DNA of 64,000 nucleotides from Nemertoderma westbladi (GCA_032718475.1 JAUCBJ010005249.1:1-64000), one strand, 5' to 3'; positions 22,301 to 34,660 are shown, counted from the stretch's first letter. The notes: generated by a model not told the origin, from the sequence alone. Translations and numbers: made by a program.

Positions 22301-23196
22301 TTGAGTGATCCAGCCCCTGTAATAGGATAGGCGTAACAGGGGTGTATGTGATTGAGTGATCCAGCCCCTGTAATAGGATAGGCGTAACAGGGGTGTATGT
22401 GATTGAGTGATCCAGCCCCTGTAATAGGATAGGCGTAACAGGGGTGTATGTGATTGAGTGATCCAGACCCTGTAATAGGATAGGCGTGATGGGGGTGTAT
22501 GTGATTGAGTGATCCAGCCCCTGTAATAGGATAGGCGTAACAGGGGTGTATGTGATTGAGTGATCCAGCCCCTGTAATAGGATAGGCGTAACAGGGGTGT
22601 ATGTGATTGAGTGATCCAGCCCGTGTAATAGGATAGCCGTGACGGGGGTGTATGTGATTGAGTGATTCAGCCCCTGTAATCGGATAGGCGTGACGGGGGT
22701 GTATGTGATTGAGTGATCCAGCCCCTGTAATAGGATAGGCGTGACGGGGGTGTATGTGATTGAGTGATCCAGCCCATGTAATAGGATAGGCGTGACGGGG
22801 GTGTATGTGATTGAGTGATCCAACCCCTGTAATAGGATAGCCGTGACGGGGGTGTATGTGATTGAGTGATCCAGCCCCTGTAATAGGATAGGCGTGACGG
22901 GGGTGTATGTGATTGAGTGATCCAGCCCCTGTAATAGGATAGGCGTGACGGGGGTGTATGTGATTGAGTGATCCAGCCCCTGTAATAGGATAGGCGTGAC
23001 GGGGGTGTATGTGATTGAGTGATCCAGACCCTGTAATAGGATAGGCGTGACGGGGGTGTATGTGATTGAGTGATCCAGCCCCTGTAATAGGATAGGCGTG
23101 ACGGGGGTGTATGTGATTGAGTGATCCAGACCCTGTAATAGGATAGGCGTGATGGGGGTGTATGTGATTGAGTGATCCAGCCCCTGTAATCGGATA
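19367..23196. repeat. 51-bp minisatellite array 1, forward orientation
   Basis: About 3.83 kb, or about 75 units of 51 bp. Units differ at a few positions (GACGGGGG, GATGGGGG or AACAGGGG; CCCCTG, CCCATG or ACCCTG; GGCG or GCCG). The variants occur in repeated blocks, so the array grew by multi-unit duplication. Units with AACAGGGG hold a 7-bp inverted repeat, CCCCTGT ... ACAGGGG, with a 15-nt loop. Since 51 is divisible by 3, stop-free frames of more than 900 codons appear on the minus strand. They are not treated as genes. Confidence 0.97.
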
Positions 23197-23278
23197 CTGA
23201 CGCGTTCAAAATTCATCCCTTTCCATTGAAAAATATATGCAAAATAACCAAAAATAAAACTGTAACCTGTCTATTGAC

Positions 23279-23472
23279 AGAGCATTAAGACCAATCGTGC
23301 CAGTAGTGGAGTAGATGGTGTCCCCTGAGTTCTTTAAAATACCTGAGTGTTTGAAGCTCACTTATCCCATCATAGTTGACATGGAGAGAACGACAAGAGA
23401 CCCACAAAAAATGAAAAGAAATAAGTTGGTGCCAGTTCCCAAGAAGGGCAACCTAACACTCTATGGTTCTTT
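23279..23472 (+). mobile_element. LINE-A internal fragment (RT fingers), copy 1
   Basis: 194 bp related to 15484-15674 of LINE-A copy 2, from the KSIKTNRASG codons to NLTLYGSF. It has a 3-bp insertion after TGCCAG, a 2-bp loss near GTGTCCCC and several substitutions, so the reading frame is broken. It is older than the intact LINE-A copies. It joins directly to a CR1-like fragment. Confidence 0.85.
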
Positions 23473-23745
23473 GGTTCTCAATATTGGATTAATTATGGAT
23501 TCGCATCTAACCCTTGAAAAACAGATGTTAGAGATTCTTTCTTCCATTTGCGTAATTTAGCACGAATTAAACGTTACCTAAGCAAAGATTCACTTGAGAT
23601 ATTAATTCATTGCTTTATTACTAACAAGCTAGTTATAAATAACTCAATTTATTTTGGATTGTCCGCTAAGACATTGAAAAGACTCCAATTCGTACAAAAT
23701 TCCGCAGCCCGGTTACTGTGCGGTGTCAAGAAACATGACTACATT
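23473..23745 (+). pseudogene. CR1/L2-like LINE RT C-terminal fragment, copy 1
   Basis: The first part encodes NIGLIMDSHLTLEKQM. After a frameshift near 23540 the second part encodes LRNLARIKRYLSKDSLEI and then LKRLQFVQNSAARLL. This is the pattern at the end of the RT region of CR1/L2/Rex-type LINEs. It has no start or stop of its own and is broken by the frameshift. It belongs to a family different from LINE-A and LINE-B. Confidence 0.75.
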
Positions 23746-24136
23746 CAGGGGCGGATCCAGAAATATAATATCTATGATGCGCACAATCTGTGAAGTTTAT
23801 CTTTTGGTCTAAGGGCGCTGCCCCAGCGGTATCCGGGGGGCAGAACCCCTGTTGCCCTGGTGGGGGTAAAGGGGGACGGACTCCCACCCCGGATTTTTAT
23901 TTAGATTTTAATATATATTTTCATGCAAAAATAATAAAATTTTTCAATCGCTTATCTGACATTTTCTATTGATGATTTTTGAAAACTTAAAATATTTTTA
24001 AAAATTTTTAAATATTTATTTTACTCAATAAACATTTAAAGGAATGGCAGTTATTAATTCTAGGAGATGAAATAATAATAATTTCTTTAAATCATGGGCC
24101 TAAATAATAATTAGTAACTAATTGCTATAACTAATA
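23746..24136. other. possible hAT-like terminus plus AT-rich DNA, copy 1
   Basis: CAGGGGCGGATCCAG at about 23747 resembles the terminal inverted repeat of hAT-type non-autonomous transposons, followed by a G/C-rich stretch (GGGGGGCAGAACCCC). No inverted partner is seen before 24136. The rest is AT-rich without ORFs. The same block recurs 10367 bp to the right. Confidence 0.3.
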
Positions 24137-24295
24137 AGCAGCTTGGTCTAGTGGTGACATTCCTGGGCTTCCATTCGGGAAGCCCTGGTTCGATCCCTAG
24201 ATGGGGGCAGCACTATTTGGGCAATGTGCTTTAAATGCTGCAGCCTACCCCAACCTGGGCTTTCAACCTTAGATGGTTGGTAAATGGGAACCAAG
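24137..24295 (+). mobile_element. tRNA-derived SINE-like head, copy 1
   Basis: Pol III A box TGGTCTAGTGG (24144-24154) and B box GGTTCGATCCC (24187-24197) are spaced as in a tRNA gene. Acceptor and T stems do not pair well, and the middle is an 8-bp hairpin GGGCTTCC-ATTCG-GGAAGCCC, so it is not a working tRNA. The body continues through AACCTGGGCTTTCAACC and GGTTGGTAAATGGGAACC, and runs into the first 63-bp minisatellite unit without a poly(A) tail. A diverged tRNA pseudogene is the alternative. Confidence 0.6.
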
Positions 24296-25772
24296 GAAAC
24301 TTGGGAAACAAAGTAGAAGGGTTTACTGTGGAAGATCACCCATGGTGGTGAACATAACAGGCATTCCTTTGGGAAACAGAGTGGAAGGGTTTACAGTGGA
24401 AGATCACCCATGGTAGTGAACAGGCATTCCTTTAGGAAACAGAGTGGAAGGGTTTACTGTGGAAGATCACCCATGGTGGTGAACAGGCCTTCCTTTGGGA
24501 ACCAGAGTGGAAGGGTTTACTGTGGAAGATCACCCATGGTGGTGAACAGGCCTTCCTTTGGGAACCAGAGTGGAAGGGTTTACTGTGGAAGATCACCCAT
24601 GGTGGTGAACAGGCCTTCCTTTGGGAACCAGAGTGGAAGGGTTTACTGTGGAAGATCACCCATGGTGGTGAACAGGCCTTCCTTTGGGAACCAGAGTGGA
24701 AGGGTTTACTGTGGAAGATCACCCATGGTGGTGAACAGGCATTCCTTTAGGAAACAGAGTGGAAGGGTTTACTGTGGAAGATCACCATGGTTGTGGCCAG
24801 GCATTCCTTTGAGAAACAGAGTGGAAGGGTTTACTGTGGAAGATCACCCGTGGTGGTGAACAGGCATTCTTTTAGGAAACAGAGTGGAAGGGTTTACTGT
24901 GGAAGATCACCCGTGGTGGTGAACAGGCCTTCCTTTACGAACCAGAGTGGAAGGGTTTACTGTGGAAGATCACCCATGGTGGTGAATAGGCATTCATTTA
25001 GGAATCATAGTGGAAGGGTTTACTGTGGAAGATCACCCGTGGTGGTGAACAGGCATTCTTTTAGGAAACAGAGTGGAAGGGTTTACTGTGGAAGATCACC
25101 CGTGGTGGTGAACAGGCCTTCCTTTACGAACCAGAGTGGAAGGGTTTACTGTGGAAGATCACCCGTGGTGGTGAACAGGCCTTCCTTTACGAACCAGAGT
25201 GGAAGGGTTTACTGTGGAAGATCACCCATGGTGGTGAACAGGCCTTCCTTTACGAACCAGAGTGGAAGGGTTTACTGTGGAAGATCACCCGTGGTGGTGA
25301 ACAGGCCTTCCTTTACGAACCAGAGTGGAAGGGTTTACTGTGGAAGATCACCCATGGTGGTGAATAGGCATTCATTTAGGAATCATAGTGGAAGGGTTTG
25401 CTGTGGAAGATCACCCGTGGTGGTGAACAGGCATTCCTTTAGGAAACAGAGTGGAAGGGTTTACTGTGGAAGATCACCCGTGGTGGTGAACAGGCCTTCC
25501 TTTACGAACCAGAGTGGAAGGGTTTACTGTGGAAGATCACCCGTGGTGGTGAACAGGCATTCCTTTAGGAAACAGAGTGGAAGGGTTTACTGTGGAAGAT
25601 CACCCATGGTGGTGAACAGGCATTCCTTTACGAAACAGTGTGAAAGGGTTTACTGTGGAAGATCACCCATGGTGGTGAACAGGTATTGCTTTAGAAAACA
25701 GAGTGGAAGGGTTTACTGTGGAAGATCACCCATGGTGGTGAACAGGCATTCCTTTAAGAAACAGTGTGGAAG
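24296..25772. repeat. 63-bp minisatellite array 1
   Basis: About 23 units of 63 bp, each with GGAAGGGTTTACTGTGGAAG, ATCACCC(A/G)TGGTGGTGAA and CAGGC(A/C)TTCCTTT. Variants at the GGAAACAGAG/GAACCAGAG position alternate. The first unit overlaps the end of the SINE-like body (TTGGGAAACAAAGTAGAAGG). The right border joins the 51-bp array at GGAAGGGTGTATG, with GGGT shared by both repeats. Because 63 is divisible by 3 it reads as a repetitive 21-residue frame, not a real gene. Confidence 0.97.
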
Positions 25773-28700
25773 GGTGTATGTGATTGAGTGATCCAGACCC
25801 TGTAATAGGATAGGCGTGGCAGGGGTGTATGTGATTGAGTGATCCAGCCCATGTAATAGGATAGGCGTGACGGTGGTGTATGTGATTGAGTGATCCAGCC
25901 CCTGTAATAGGATAGGCGTGGTGGGGGTGTATGTGATTGAGTGATCCAGCCCCTGTAATAGGATAGGCGTGACGTGGGAGTATGTGATTGAGTGATCCAG
26001 CCCCTGTAATAGGATAGGCGTGATGGGGGTGTATGTGATTGAGTGATCCAGACCCTGTAATAGGATAGGCGTGAAAGGGGTGGATGTGATTGAGTGATCC
26101 AGCCCCTGTAATAGGATAGGCGTGATGGGGGTGTATGTGATTGAGTGATTCAGACCCTGTAATAGGATAGGCGTGATGGGGGTGTATGTGATTGAGTGAT
26201 CCAGACCCTGTAATAGGATAGGCGTGACGGGGGTGTATGTGATTGAGTGATCAGCCCCTGTAATAGGATAGGCGTGATGGGGGTGTATGTGATTGAGTGA
26301 TCCAGCCCCTGTGATATGATAGGCGTGATGGGGGTGTATGTGATTGAGTGATCCAGCCCCTGTAATAGGATAGGCGTGGTGGGGGTGTATGTGATTGAGT
26401 GATCCAGCCCCTGTAATAGGATAGGCGTGACGTGGGAGTATGTGATTGAGTGATCCAGCCCCTGAAATAGGATAGGCGTGATGGGGGTGTATGTGATTGA
26501 GTGATCCAGACCCTGTAATAGGATAGGCGTGACAGGGGTGGATGTGATTGAGTGATCCAGCCCCTGTAATAGGATAGGCGTGATGGGGGTGTATGTGATT
26601 GAGTGATTCAGACCCTGTAATAGGATAGGCGTGATGGGGGTGTATGTGATTGAGTGATCCAGACCCTGTAATAGGATAGGCGTGACGGGGGTGTATGTGA
26701 TTGAGTGATCCAGACCCTGTAATAGGATAGGCGTGACAGGGGTGTATGTGATTGAGTGATCCAGCCCCTGCAATAGGATAGGCGTGATGGGGGTGTATGT
26801 GATTGAGTGATCCAGACCCTGTAATAGGATAGGCGTGACGGGGGTGTATGTGATTGAGTGATCCAGCCCCTGTAATAGGATAGGCGTGATGGGGGTGTAT
26901 GTGATTGAGTGATCCAGCCCCTGTGATATGATAGGCGTGATGGGGGTGTATGTGATTGAGTGATCCAGACCCTGTAATAGGATAGGCGTGACGGGGGAGT
27001 ATGTGATTGAGTGATCCAGCCCCTGTGATATGATAGGCGTGATGGGGGTGTATGTGATTGAGTGATCCAGACCCTGTAATAGGATAGGCGTAGCGGGGGT
27101 GTATGTGATTGAGTGATCCAGACCCTGTAATAGGATAGGCGTGACGGGGGTGTATGTGATTGAGTGATCCAGCCCCTGTGATATGATAGGCGGGATGGGG
27201 GTGTATGTGATTGAGTGATCCACACCCTGTAATAGGATAGGCGTGACGGGGGTGTATGTGATTGAGTGATCCAACCCCTGTAATAGGATAGGCGTGACGG
27301 GGGTGTATGTGATTGAGTGACCCAGCCCCTGTAATAGGATAGGCGTGATGGGGGTGTATGTGATTGAGTGATCCAGACCCTGTAATAGGATAGGCGTGTC
27401 AGGGGTGTATGTGTTTGAGTGATCCAGCCCCTGTAATAGGATAGGCGTGACGGGGGTGTATGTGATTGAGTGATCCAGCCCCTGTAATAGGATAGGCGTG
27501 ATGGGGGTGTATGTGATTGAGTGATCCAGACCCTGTAATAGGATAGGCGTGTCAGGGGTGTATGTGATTGAGTGATCCAGCCCCTGTAATAGGATAGCCG
27601 TGACGGGGGTGAATGTGATTGAGTGATCCAGACCCTGTAATAGGATAGGCGTGACGGGGGTGTATGTGATTGAGTGATCCAGACCCTGTAATAGGATAGC
27701 CGTGACGGGGGTGAATGTGATTGAGTGATCCAGACCCTGTAATAGGATAGGCGTGTCAGGGGTGTATGTGATTGAGTGATCCAGCCCCTGTAATAGGATA
27801 GCCTGACGGGGGTGAATGTGATTGAGTGATCCAGACCCTGTAATAGGATAGGCGTGACGGGGGTGTATGCGATTGAGTGATCCAGACCCTGTAATAGGAT
27901 AGGCGTGACGGGGGTGAATGTGATTGAGTGATCCAGACCCTGTAATAGGATAGGCGTGACGGGGGTGTATGTGATTGAGTGATCCAGACCCTGTAATAGG
28001 ATAGGCGTGATGGGGGTGTATGTGATTGAGTGATCCAGACCCTGTAATAGGATAGGCGTGACGGGGGTGTATGTGATTGAGTGATCAGCCCCTGTAATAG
28101 GATAGGCGTGATGGGGGTGTATGTGATTGAGTGATCCAGCCCCTGTGATATGATAGGCGTGATGGGGGTGTGTATGTGATTGAGTGATCCAGCCCCTGTA
28201 ATAGGATAGGCGTGGTGGGGGTGTATGTGATTGAGTGATCCAGCCCCTGTAATAGGATAGGCGTGACGTGGGAGTATGTGATTGAGTGATCCAGCCCCTG
28301 AAATAGGATAGGCGTGATGGGGGTGTATGTGATTGAGTGATCCAGACCCTGTAATAGGATAGGCGTGACAGGGGTGGATGTGATTGAGTGATCCAGCCCC
28401 TGTAATAGGATAGGCGTGATGGGGGTGTATGTGATTGAGTGATTCAGACCCTGTAATAGGATAGGCGTGATGGGGGTGTATGTGATTGAGTGATCCAGAC
28501 CCTGTAATAGGATAGGCGTGACGGGGGTGTATGTGATTGAGTGATCCAGACCCTGTAATAGGATAGGCGTGACAGGGGTGTATGTGATTGAGTGATCCAG
28601 CCCCTGCAATAGGATAGGCGTGATGGGGGTGTATGTGATTGAGTGATCCAGACCCTGTAATAGGATAGGCGTGACGGGGGTGTATGTGATTGAGTGATCC

Positions 28701-31700
28701 AGCCCCTGTAATAGGATAGGCGTGATGGGGGTGTATGTGATTGAGTGATCCAGCCCCTGTGATATGATAGGCGTGATGGGGGTGTATGTGATTGAGTGAT
28801 CCAGACCCTGTAATAGGATAGGCGTGACGGGGGAGTATGTGATTGAGTGATCCAGCCCCTGTGATATGATAGGCGTGATGGGGGTGTATGTGATTGAGTG
28901 ATCCAGACCCTGTAATAGGATAGGCGTAGCGGGGGTGTATGTGATTGAGTGATCCAGACCCTGTAATAGGATAGGCGTGACGGGGGTGTATGTGATTGAG
29001 TGATCCAGCCCCTGTGATATGATAGGCGGGATGGGGGTGTATGTGATTGAGTGATCCACACCCTGTAATAGGATAGGCGTGACGGGGGTGTATGTGATTG
29101 AGTGATCCAACCCCTGTAATAGGATAGGCGTGACGGGGGTGTATGTGATTGAGTGACCCAGCCCCTGTAATAGGATAGGCGTGATGGGGGTGTATGTGAT
29201 TGAGTGATCCAGACCCTGTAATAGGATAGGCGTGTCAGGGGTGTATGTGTTTGAGTGATCCAGCCCCTGTAATAGGATAGGCGTGATGGGGGTGTATGTG
29301 ATTGAGTGATCCAGACCCTGTAATAGTATAGGCGTGGTGGGGGTGTATGTGATTGAGTTATCGAGCCCCTGTAATAGGATAGGCGTGACGGGGGTGTATG
29401 TGATTGAGTGATCCAGACCCTGTAATAGGATAGGCGTGACGGGGGTGTATGTGATTGAGTGATCCAGCCCCTGTAATAGGATAGGCGTGATGGGGGTGTA
29501 TGTGATTGAGTGATCGAGCCCCTGTAATAGGATAGCCGTGACGGGGGTGTATGTGATTGAGTGATCCAGCCCCTGAAATAGGATAGGCGTGACGGGGGTG
29601 TATGGGATTGAGTGATCCAGCCCCTGTAATAGGATAGGCGTGACGGGGGTGTATGTGATTGAGTGATCCAGCCCCTGTAATAGGATAGGCGTGACGGGGG
29701 TGTATGTGATTGAGTGATCCAGCCCCTGTAATAGGATAGGCGTGACGGGGGTGTATTTGATTGAGTGATCCAGCCCCTGTAATAGGATAGGCGTGACGGA
29801 GGTGTATGTGATTTAGTGATCCAGACCCTGTAATAGGATAGGCGTAACAGGGGTGTATGTGATTGAGTGATCCAGCCCCTGTAATAGGATAGGCGTGACG
29901 GGGGTGTATGGGATTGAGTGATCCAGCCCCTGTAATAGGATAGGCGTGACGGGGGTGTATGTGATTGAGTGATCCAGCCCCTGTAATAGGATAGCCGTGA
30001 CGGGGGTGAATGTGATTGAGTGATCCAGACCCTGTAATAGGATAGGCGTGACGGGGGTGTATGTGATTGAGTGATCCAGACCCTGTAATAGGATAGCCGT
30101 GACGGGGGTGAATGTGATTGAGTGATCCAGACCCTGTAATAGGATAGGCGTGTCAGGGGTGTATGTGATTGAGTGATCCAGCCCCTGTAATAGGATAGCC
30201 TGACGGGGGTGAATGTGATTGAGTGATCCAGACCCTGTAATAGGATAGGCGTGACGGGGGTGTATGCGATTGAGTGATCCAGACCCTGTAATAGGATAGG
30301 CGTGACGGGGGTGAATGTGATTGAGTGATCCAGACCCTGTAATAGGATAGGCGTGACGGGGGTGTATGTGATTGAGTGATCCAGACCCTGTAATAGGATA
30401 GGCGTGATGGGGGTGTATGTGATTGAGTGATCCAGACCCTGTAATAGGATAGGCGTGACGGGGGTGTATGTGATTGAGTGATCAGCCCCTGTAATAGGAT
30501 AGGCGTGATGGGGGTGTATGTGATTGAGTGATCCAGCCCCTGTGATATGATAGGCGTGATGGGGGTGTGTATGTGATTGAGTGATCCAGCCCCTGTAATA
30601 GGATAGGCGTGGTGGGGGTGTATGTGATTGAGTGATCCAGCCCCTGTAATAGGATAGGCGTGACGTGGGAGTATGTGATTGAGTGATCCAGCCCCTGAAA
30701 TAGGATAGGCGTGATGGGGGTGTATGTGATTGAGTGATCCAGACCCTGTAATAGGATAGGCGTGACAGGGGTGGATGTGATTGAGTGATCCAGCCCCTGT
30801 AATAGGATAGGCGTGATGGGGGTGTATGTGATTGAGTGATTCAGACCCTGTAATAGGATAGGCGTGATGGGGGTGTATGTGATTGAGTGATCCAGACCCT
30901 GTAATAGGATAGGCGTGACGGGGGTGTATGTGATTGAGTGATCCAGACCCTGTAATAGGATAGGCGTGACAGGGGTGTATGTGATTGAGTGATCCAGCCC
31001 CTGCAATAGGATAGGCGTGATGGGGGTGTATGTGATTGAGTGATCCAGACCCTGTAATAGGATAGGCGTGACGGGGGTGTATGTGATTGAGTGATCCAGC
31101 CCCTGTAATAGGATAGGCGTGATGGGGGTGTATGTGATTGAGTGATCCAGCCCCTGTGATATGATAGGCGTGATGGGGGTGTATGTGATTGAGTGATCCA
31201 GACCCTGTAATAGGATAGGCGTGACGGGGGAGTATGTGATTGAGTGATCCAGCCCCTGTGATATGATAGGCGTGATGGGGGTGTATGTGATTGAGTGATC
31301 CAGACCCTGTAATAGGATAGGCGTAGCGGGGGTGTATGTGATTGAGTGATCCAGACCCTGTAATAGGATAGGCGTGACGGGGGTGTATGTGATTGAGTGA
31401 TCCAGCCCCTGTGATATGATAGGCGGGATGGGGGTGTATGTGATTGAGTGATCCACACCCTGTAATAGGATAGGCGTGACGGGGGTGTATGTGATTGAGT
31501 GATCCAACCCCTGTAATAGGATAGGCGTGACGGGGGTGTATGTGATTGAGTGACCCAGCCCCTGTAATAGGATAGGCGTGATGGGGGTGTATGTGATTGA
31601 GTGATCCAGACCCTGTAATAGGATAGGCGTGTCAGGGGTGTATGTGTTTGAGTGATCCAGCCCCTGTAATAGGATAGGCGTGATGGGGGTGTATGTGATT

Positions 31701-33562
31701 GAGTGATCCAGACCCTGTAATAGTATAGGCGTGGTGGGGGTGTATGTGATTGAGTTATCGAGCCCCTGTAATAGGATAGGCGTGACGGGGGTGTATGTGA
31801 TTGAGTGATCCAGACCCTGTAATAGGATAGGCGTGACGGGGGTGTATGTGATTGAGTGATCCAGCCCCTGTAATAGGATAGGCGTGATGGGGGTGTATGT
31901 GATTGAGTGATCGAGCCCCTGTAATAGGATAGCCGTGACGGGGGTGTATGTGATTGAGTGATCCAGCCCCTGAAATAGGATAGGCGTGACGGGGGTGTAT
32001 GGGATTGAGTGATCCAGCCCCTGTAATAGGATAGGCGTGACGGGGGTGTATGTGATTGAGTGATCCAGCCCCTGTAATAGGATAGGCGTGACGGGGGTGT
32101 ATGTGATTGAGTGATCCAGCCCCTGTAATAGGATAGGCGTGACGGGGGTGTATTTGATTGAGTGATCCAGCCCCTGTAATAGGATAGGCGTGACGGAGGT
32201 GTATGTGATTTAGTGATCCAGACCCTGTAATAGGATAGGCGTAACAGGGGTGTATGTGATTGAGTGATCCAGCCCCTGTAATAGGATAGGCGTGACGGGG
32301 GTGTATGGGATTGAGTGATCCAGCCCCTGTAATAGGATAGGCGTGACGGGGGTGTATGTGATTGAGTGATCCAGCCCCTGTAATAGGATAGGCGTGACGG
32401 GGGTATATGTGATTGAGTGATCCAGCCCCTGTAATAGGATAGGCGTTATTGGGGGTGTATGTGATTGAGTGATCGAGCCCCTGTAATAGGATAGCCGTGA
32501 CGGGGGTGTATGTGATTGAGTGATCCAGCCCCTGAAATAGGATAGGCGTGACGGGGGTGTATGGGATTGAGTGATCCAGCCCCTGTAATAGGATAGGCGT
32601 GACGGGGGTGTATGTGATTAAGCGATCCAGCCCCTGTAATAGGATAGGCGTGGCGGGGGTGTATGTGATTGAGTGATCCAGCCCCTGTAATAGGATAGGC
32701 GTGACGGGGGTGTATGTGATTGAGTGATCCAGCCCCTGTAATAGGATAGGCGTGACGGGGGTGTATGTGATTAAGCGATCCAGCCCCTGTAATAGGATAG
32801 GCGTGGCGGGGGTGTATGTGATTGAGTGATCCAGCCCCTGTAATAGGATAGTGTGACGGGGGTGTATGTGATTGAGTGATCCAGCCCGTGTAATAGGATA
32901 GCCGTGACGGGGGTGTATGTGATTGAGTGATCCAGCCCCTGTAATAGGATAGGCGTGACGGGGGTGTATGTGATTGAGTGATCCAGCCCGTGTAATAGGA
33001 TAGCCGTGACGGGGGTGTATGTGATTGAGTGATCCAGCCCCTGTAATAGGATAGGCGTGACGGGGGTGTATGTGATTGAGTGATCCAGCCCCTGTAATAG
33101 GATAGGCGTGACGGGGGTGTATGTGATTGAGTGATCCGGCCCCTGTAATAGGATAGGCGTGACGGGTGTGTATGTGATTGAGTGATCTAGCCCCTGTAAT
33201 AGGATAGGCGTGACGGGGGTGTATGTGATTGAGTGATCCAACCCCTGTAATAGGATAGCCGTGACGGGGGTGTATGTGATTGAGTGATCCAACCCCTGTA
33301 ATAGGATAGCCGTGACGGGGGTGTATGTGATTGAGTGATCCAGCCCCTGTAATAGGATAGGCGTGACGGGGGTGTATGCGATTGAGTGATCCAGCCCCTG
33401 TAATAGGATAGGCGTGACGGGGGTGTATGCGATTGAGTGATCCAGCCCCTGTAATAGGATAGGCGTGACGGGGGTGTATGTGATTGAGTGATCCAGCCCC
33501 TGTAATAGGATAGGCGTGACGGGGGTGTATGTGATTCAGTGATCCAGCCCCTGTAATCGGAT
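25773..33562. repeat. 51-bp minisatellite array 2, forward orientation
   Basis: About 7.8 kb, or about 150 units, in the same orientation as array 1. It has long higher-order duplications and ends with the same junction as array 1, CCCCTGTAATCGGATACTGA. Some units carry GATATGATAGG or GAATGTG variants that mark the duplicated blocks. No gene inside. Confidence 0.97.
26150..31507. repeat. higher-order duplication inside 51-bp array 2
   Basis: A block seen at 26608-27225 recurs at 28444-29061 and 30841-31458 with identical translation over 205 codons. Offsets are 1836 bp (36 x 51) and 2397 bp (47 x 51). The larger blocks 28085-29110 and 30482-31507 are identical in translation over 341 codons and share a GGTGTGTATG 2-bp expansion (near 28170 and 30567). 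This indicates recent in-register amplification. Confidence 0.93.
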
Positions 33563-33645
33563 ACTGACGCGTTCAAAATTCATCCCTTTCCATTGAAAAA
33601 TATATGCAAAATAACCAAAAATAAAACTGTAACCTGTCTATTGAC

Positions 33646-33839
33646 AGAGCATTAAGACCAATCGTGCCAGTAGTGGAGTAGATGGTGTCCCCTGAGTTCT
33701 TTAAAATACCTGAGTGTTTGAAGCTCACTTATCCCATCATAGTTGACATGGAGAGAACGACAAGAGACCCACAAAAAATGAAAAGAAATAAGTTGGTGCC
33801 AGTTCCCAAGAAGGGCAACCTAACACTCTATGGTTCTTT
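33646..33839 (+). mobile_element. LINE-A internal fragment (RT fingers), copy 2
   Basis: Same fragment as 23279-23472, shifted by 10367 bp, with the same frame-breaking indels. It was therefore copied along with its neighbours instead of inserting separately. Confidence 0.85.
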
Positions 33840-34112
33840 GGTTCTCAATATTGGATTAATTATGGATTCGCATCTAACCCTTGAAAAACAGATGTTAGAG
33901 ATTCTTTCTTCCATTTGCGTAATTTAGCACGAATTAAACGTTACCTAAGCAAAGATTCACTTGAGATATTAATTCATTGCTTTATTACTAACAAGCTAGA
34001 TATAAATAACTCAATTTATTTTGGATTGTCCGCTAAGACATTGAAAAGACTCCAATTCGTACAAAATTCCGCAGCCCGGTTACTGTGCGGTGTCAAGAAA
34101 CATGACCACATT
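33840..34112 (+). pseudogene. CR1/L2-like LINE RT C-terminal fragment, copy 2
   Basis: Duplicate of 23473-23745 with the same frameshift. It differs at Val/Asp in NKL(V/D)INNS and Tyr/His in KKHD(Y/H)I. Asp at the first site and His at the second look closer to the usual CR1-like sequence, so copy 1 has probably drifted further. Confidence 0.75.
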
Positions 34113-34503
34113 CAGGGGCGGGTCCAGAAATATAATTTCTATGATGCGCATAATTTGTGAAGTTTATCTTTTGGTCTAAGGGCTCTGCCCCAGCGGTATC
34201 CGGGGGGCAGAACCCCTGTTGCCCTGGTGGGGGTAAAGGGGGACGGACTCCCACCCCGGATTTTTATTTAGATTTTAATATATATTTTCATGCAAAAATA
34301 ATCAAATTTTTCAATCGATTATCTGACATTTTCTATTGATGATTTTTGAAAACTTAAAATATTTTTAAAAACTTTTAAATATTTATTTTACTCATTGAAC
34401 ATTTAAAGGAATGGCAGTTATTAATTCTAGGAGATGAAATAATAATAATTTCTTTAAATCATGGGCCTAAATAATAATTAGTAACTAATTGCTATAACTA
34501 ATA
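34113..34503. other. possible hAT-like terminus plus AT-rich DNA, copy 2
   Basis: CAGGGGCGGGTCCAG at about 34114, then the same G/C-rich and AT-rich stretch as 23746-24136. Only scattered substitutions. No gene seen. Confidence 0.3.
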
Positions 34504-34660
34504 AGCAGCTTGGTCTAGTGGTGACATTCCTGGGCTTCCATTCGGGAAGCCCTGGTTCGATCCCTAGGTGGGGGCAGCACTATTTGGGCAATGTGCTTTT
34601 GCAATGTGCAGCCAACCCCAACCTGGGCTTTCATCCTTAGATGGTTGGTAAATGGGAACC
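34504..34660 (+). mobile_element. tRNA-derived SINE-like head, copy 2
   Basis: Same A box and B box (GGTTCGATCCC at 34554) as copy 1. The body differs by a small rearrangement (GCTTTTGCAATGTGCAGCC). The adjoining 63-bp array starts with a rearranged first unit (TTTACTGTACTAGAGGGG near 34690). Confidence 0.6.

Noticed and set aside
19364-23216. Very long minus-strand ORFs (967 and 1173 codons) in the 51-bp array
   Set aside because: The unit is 51 bp, so any stop-free frame continues indefinitely. Two overlapping frames are open at once and neither has the codon pattern of a gene.
24137-24207. Functional tRNA gene
   Set aside because: A and B boxes are good, but the acceptor stem and T stem do not pair and the anticodon arm is replaced by a long hairpin. 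It fits a SINE head better.
24296-25772. CRISPR-like array
   Set aside because: Repeats are contiguous 63-bp units with no unique spacers, and the context is eukaryotic. The same applies to the 51-bp and 23-bp arrays.
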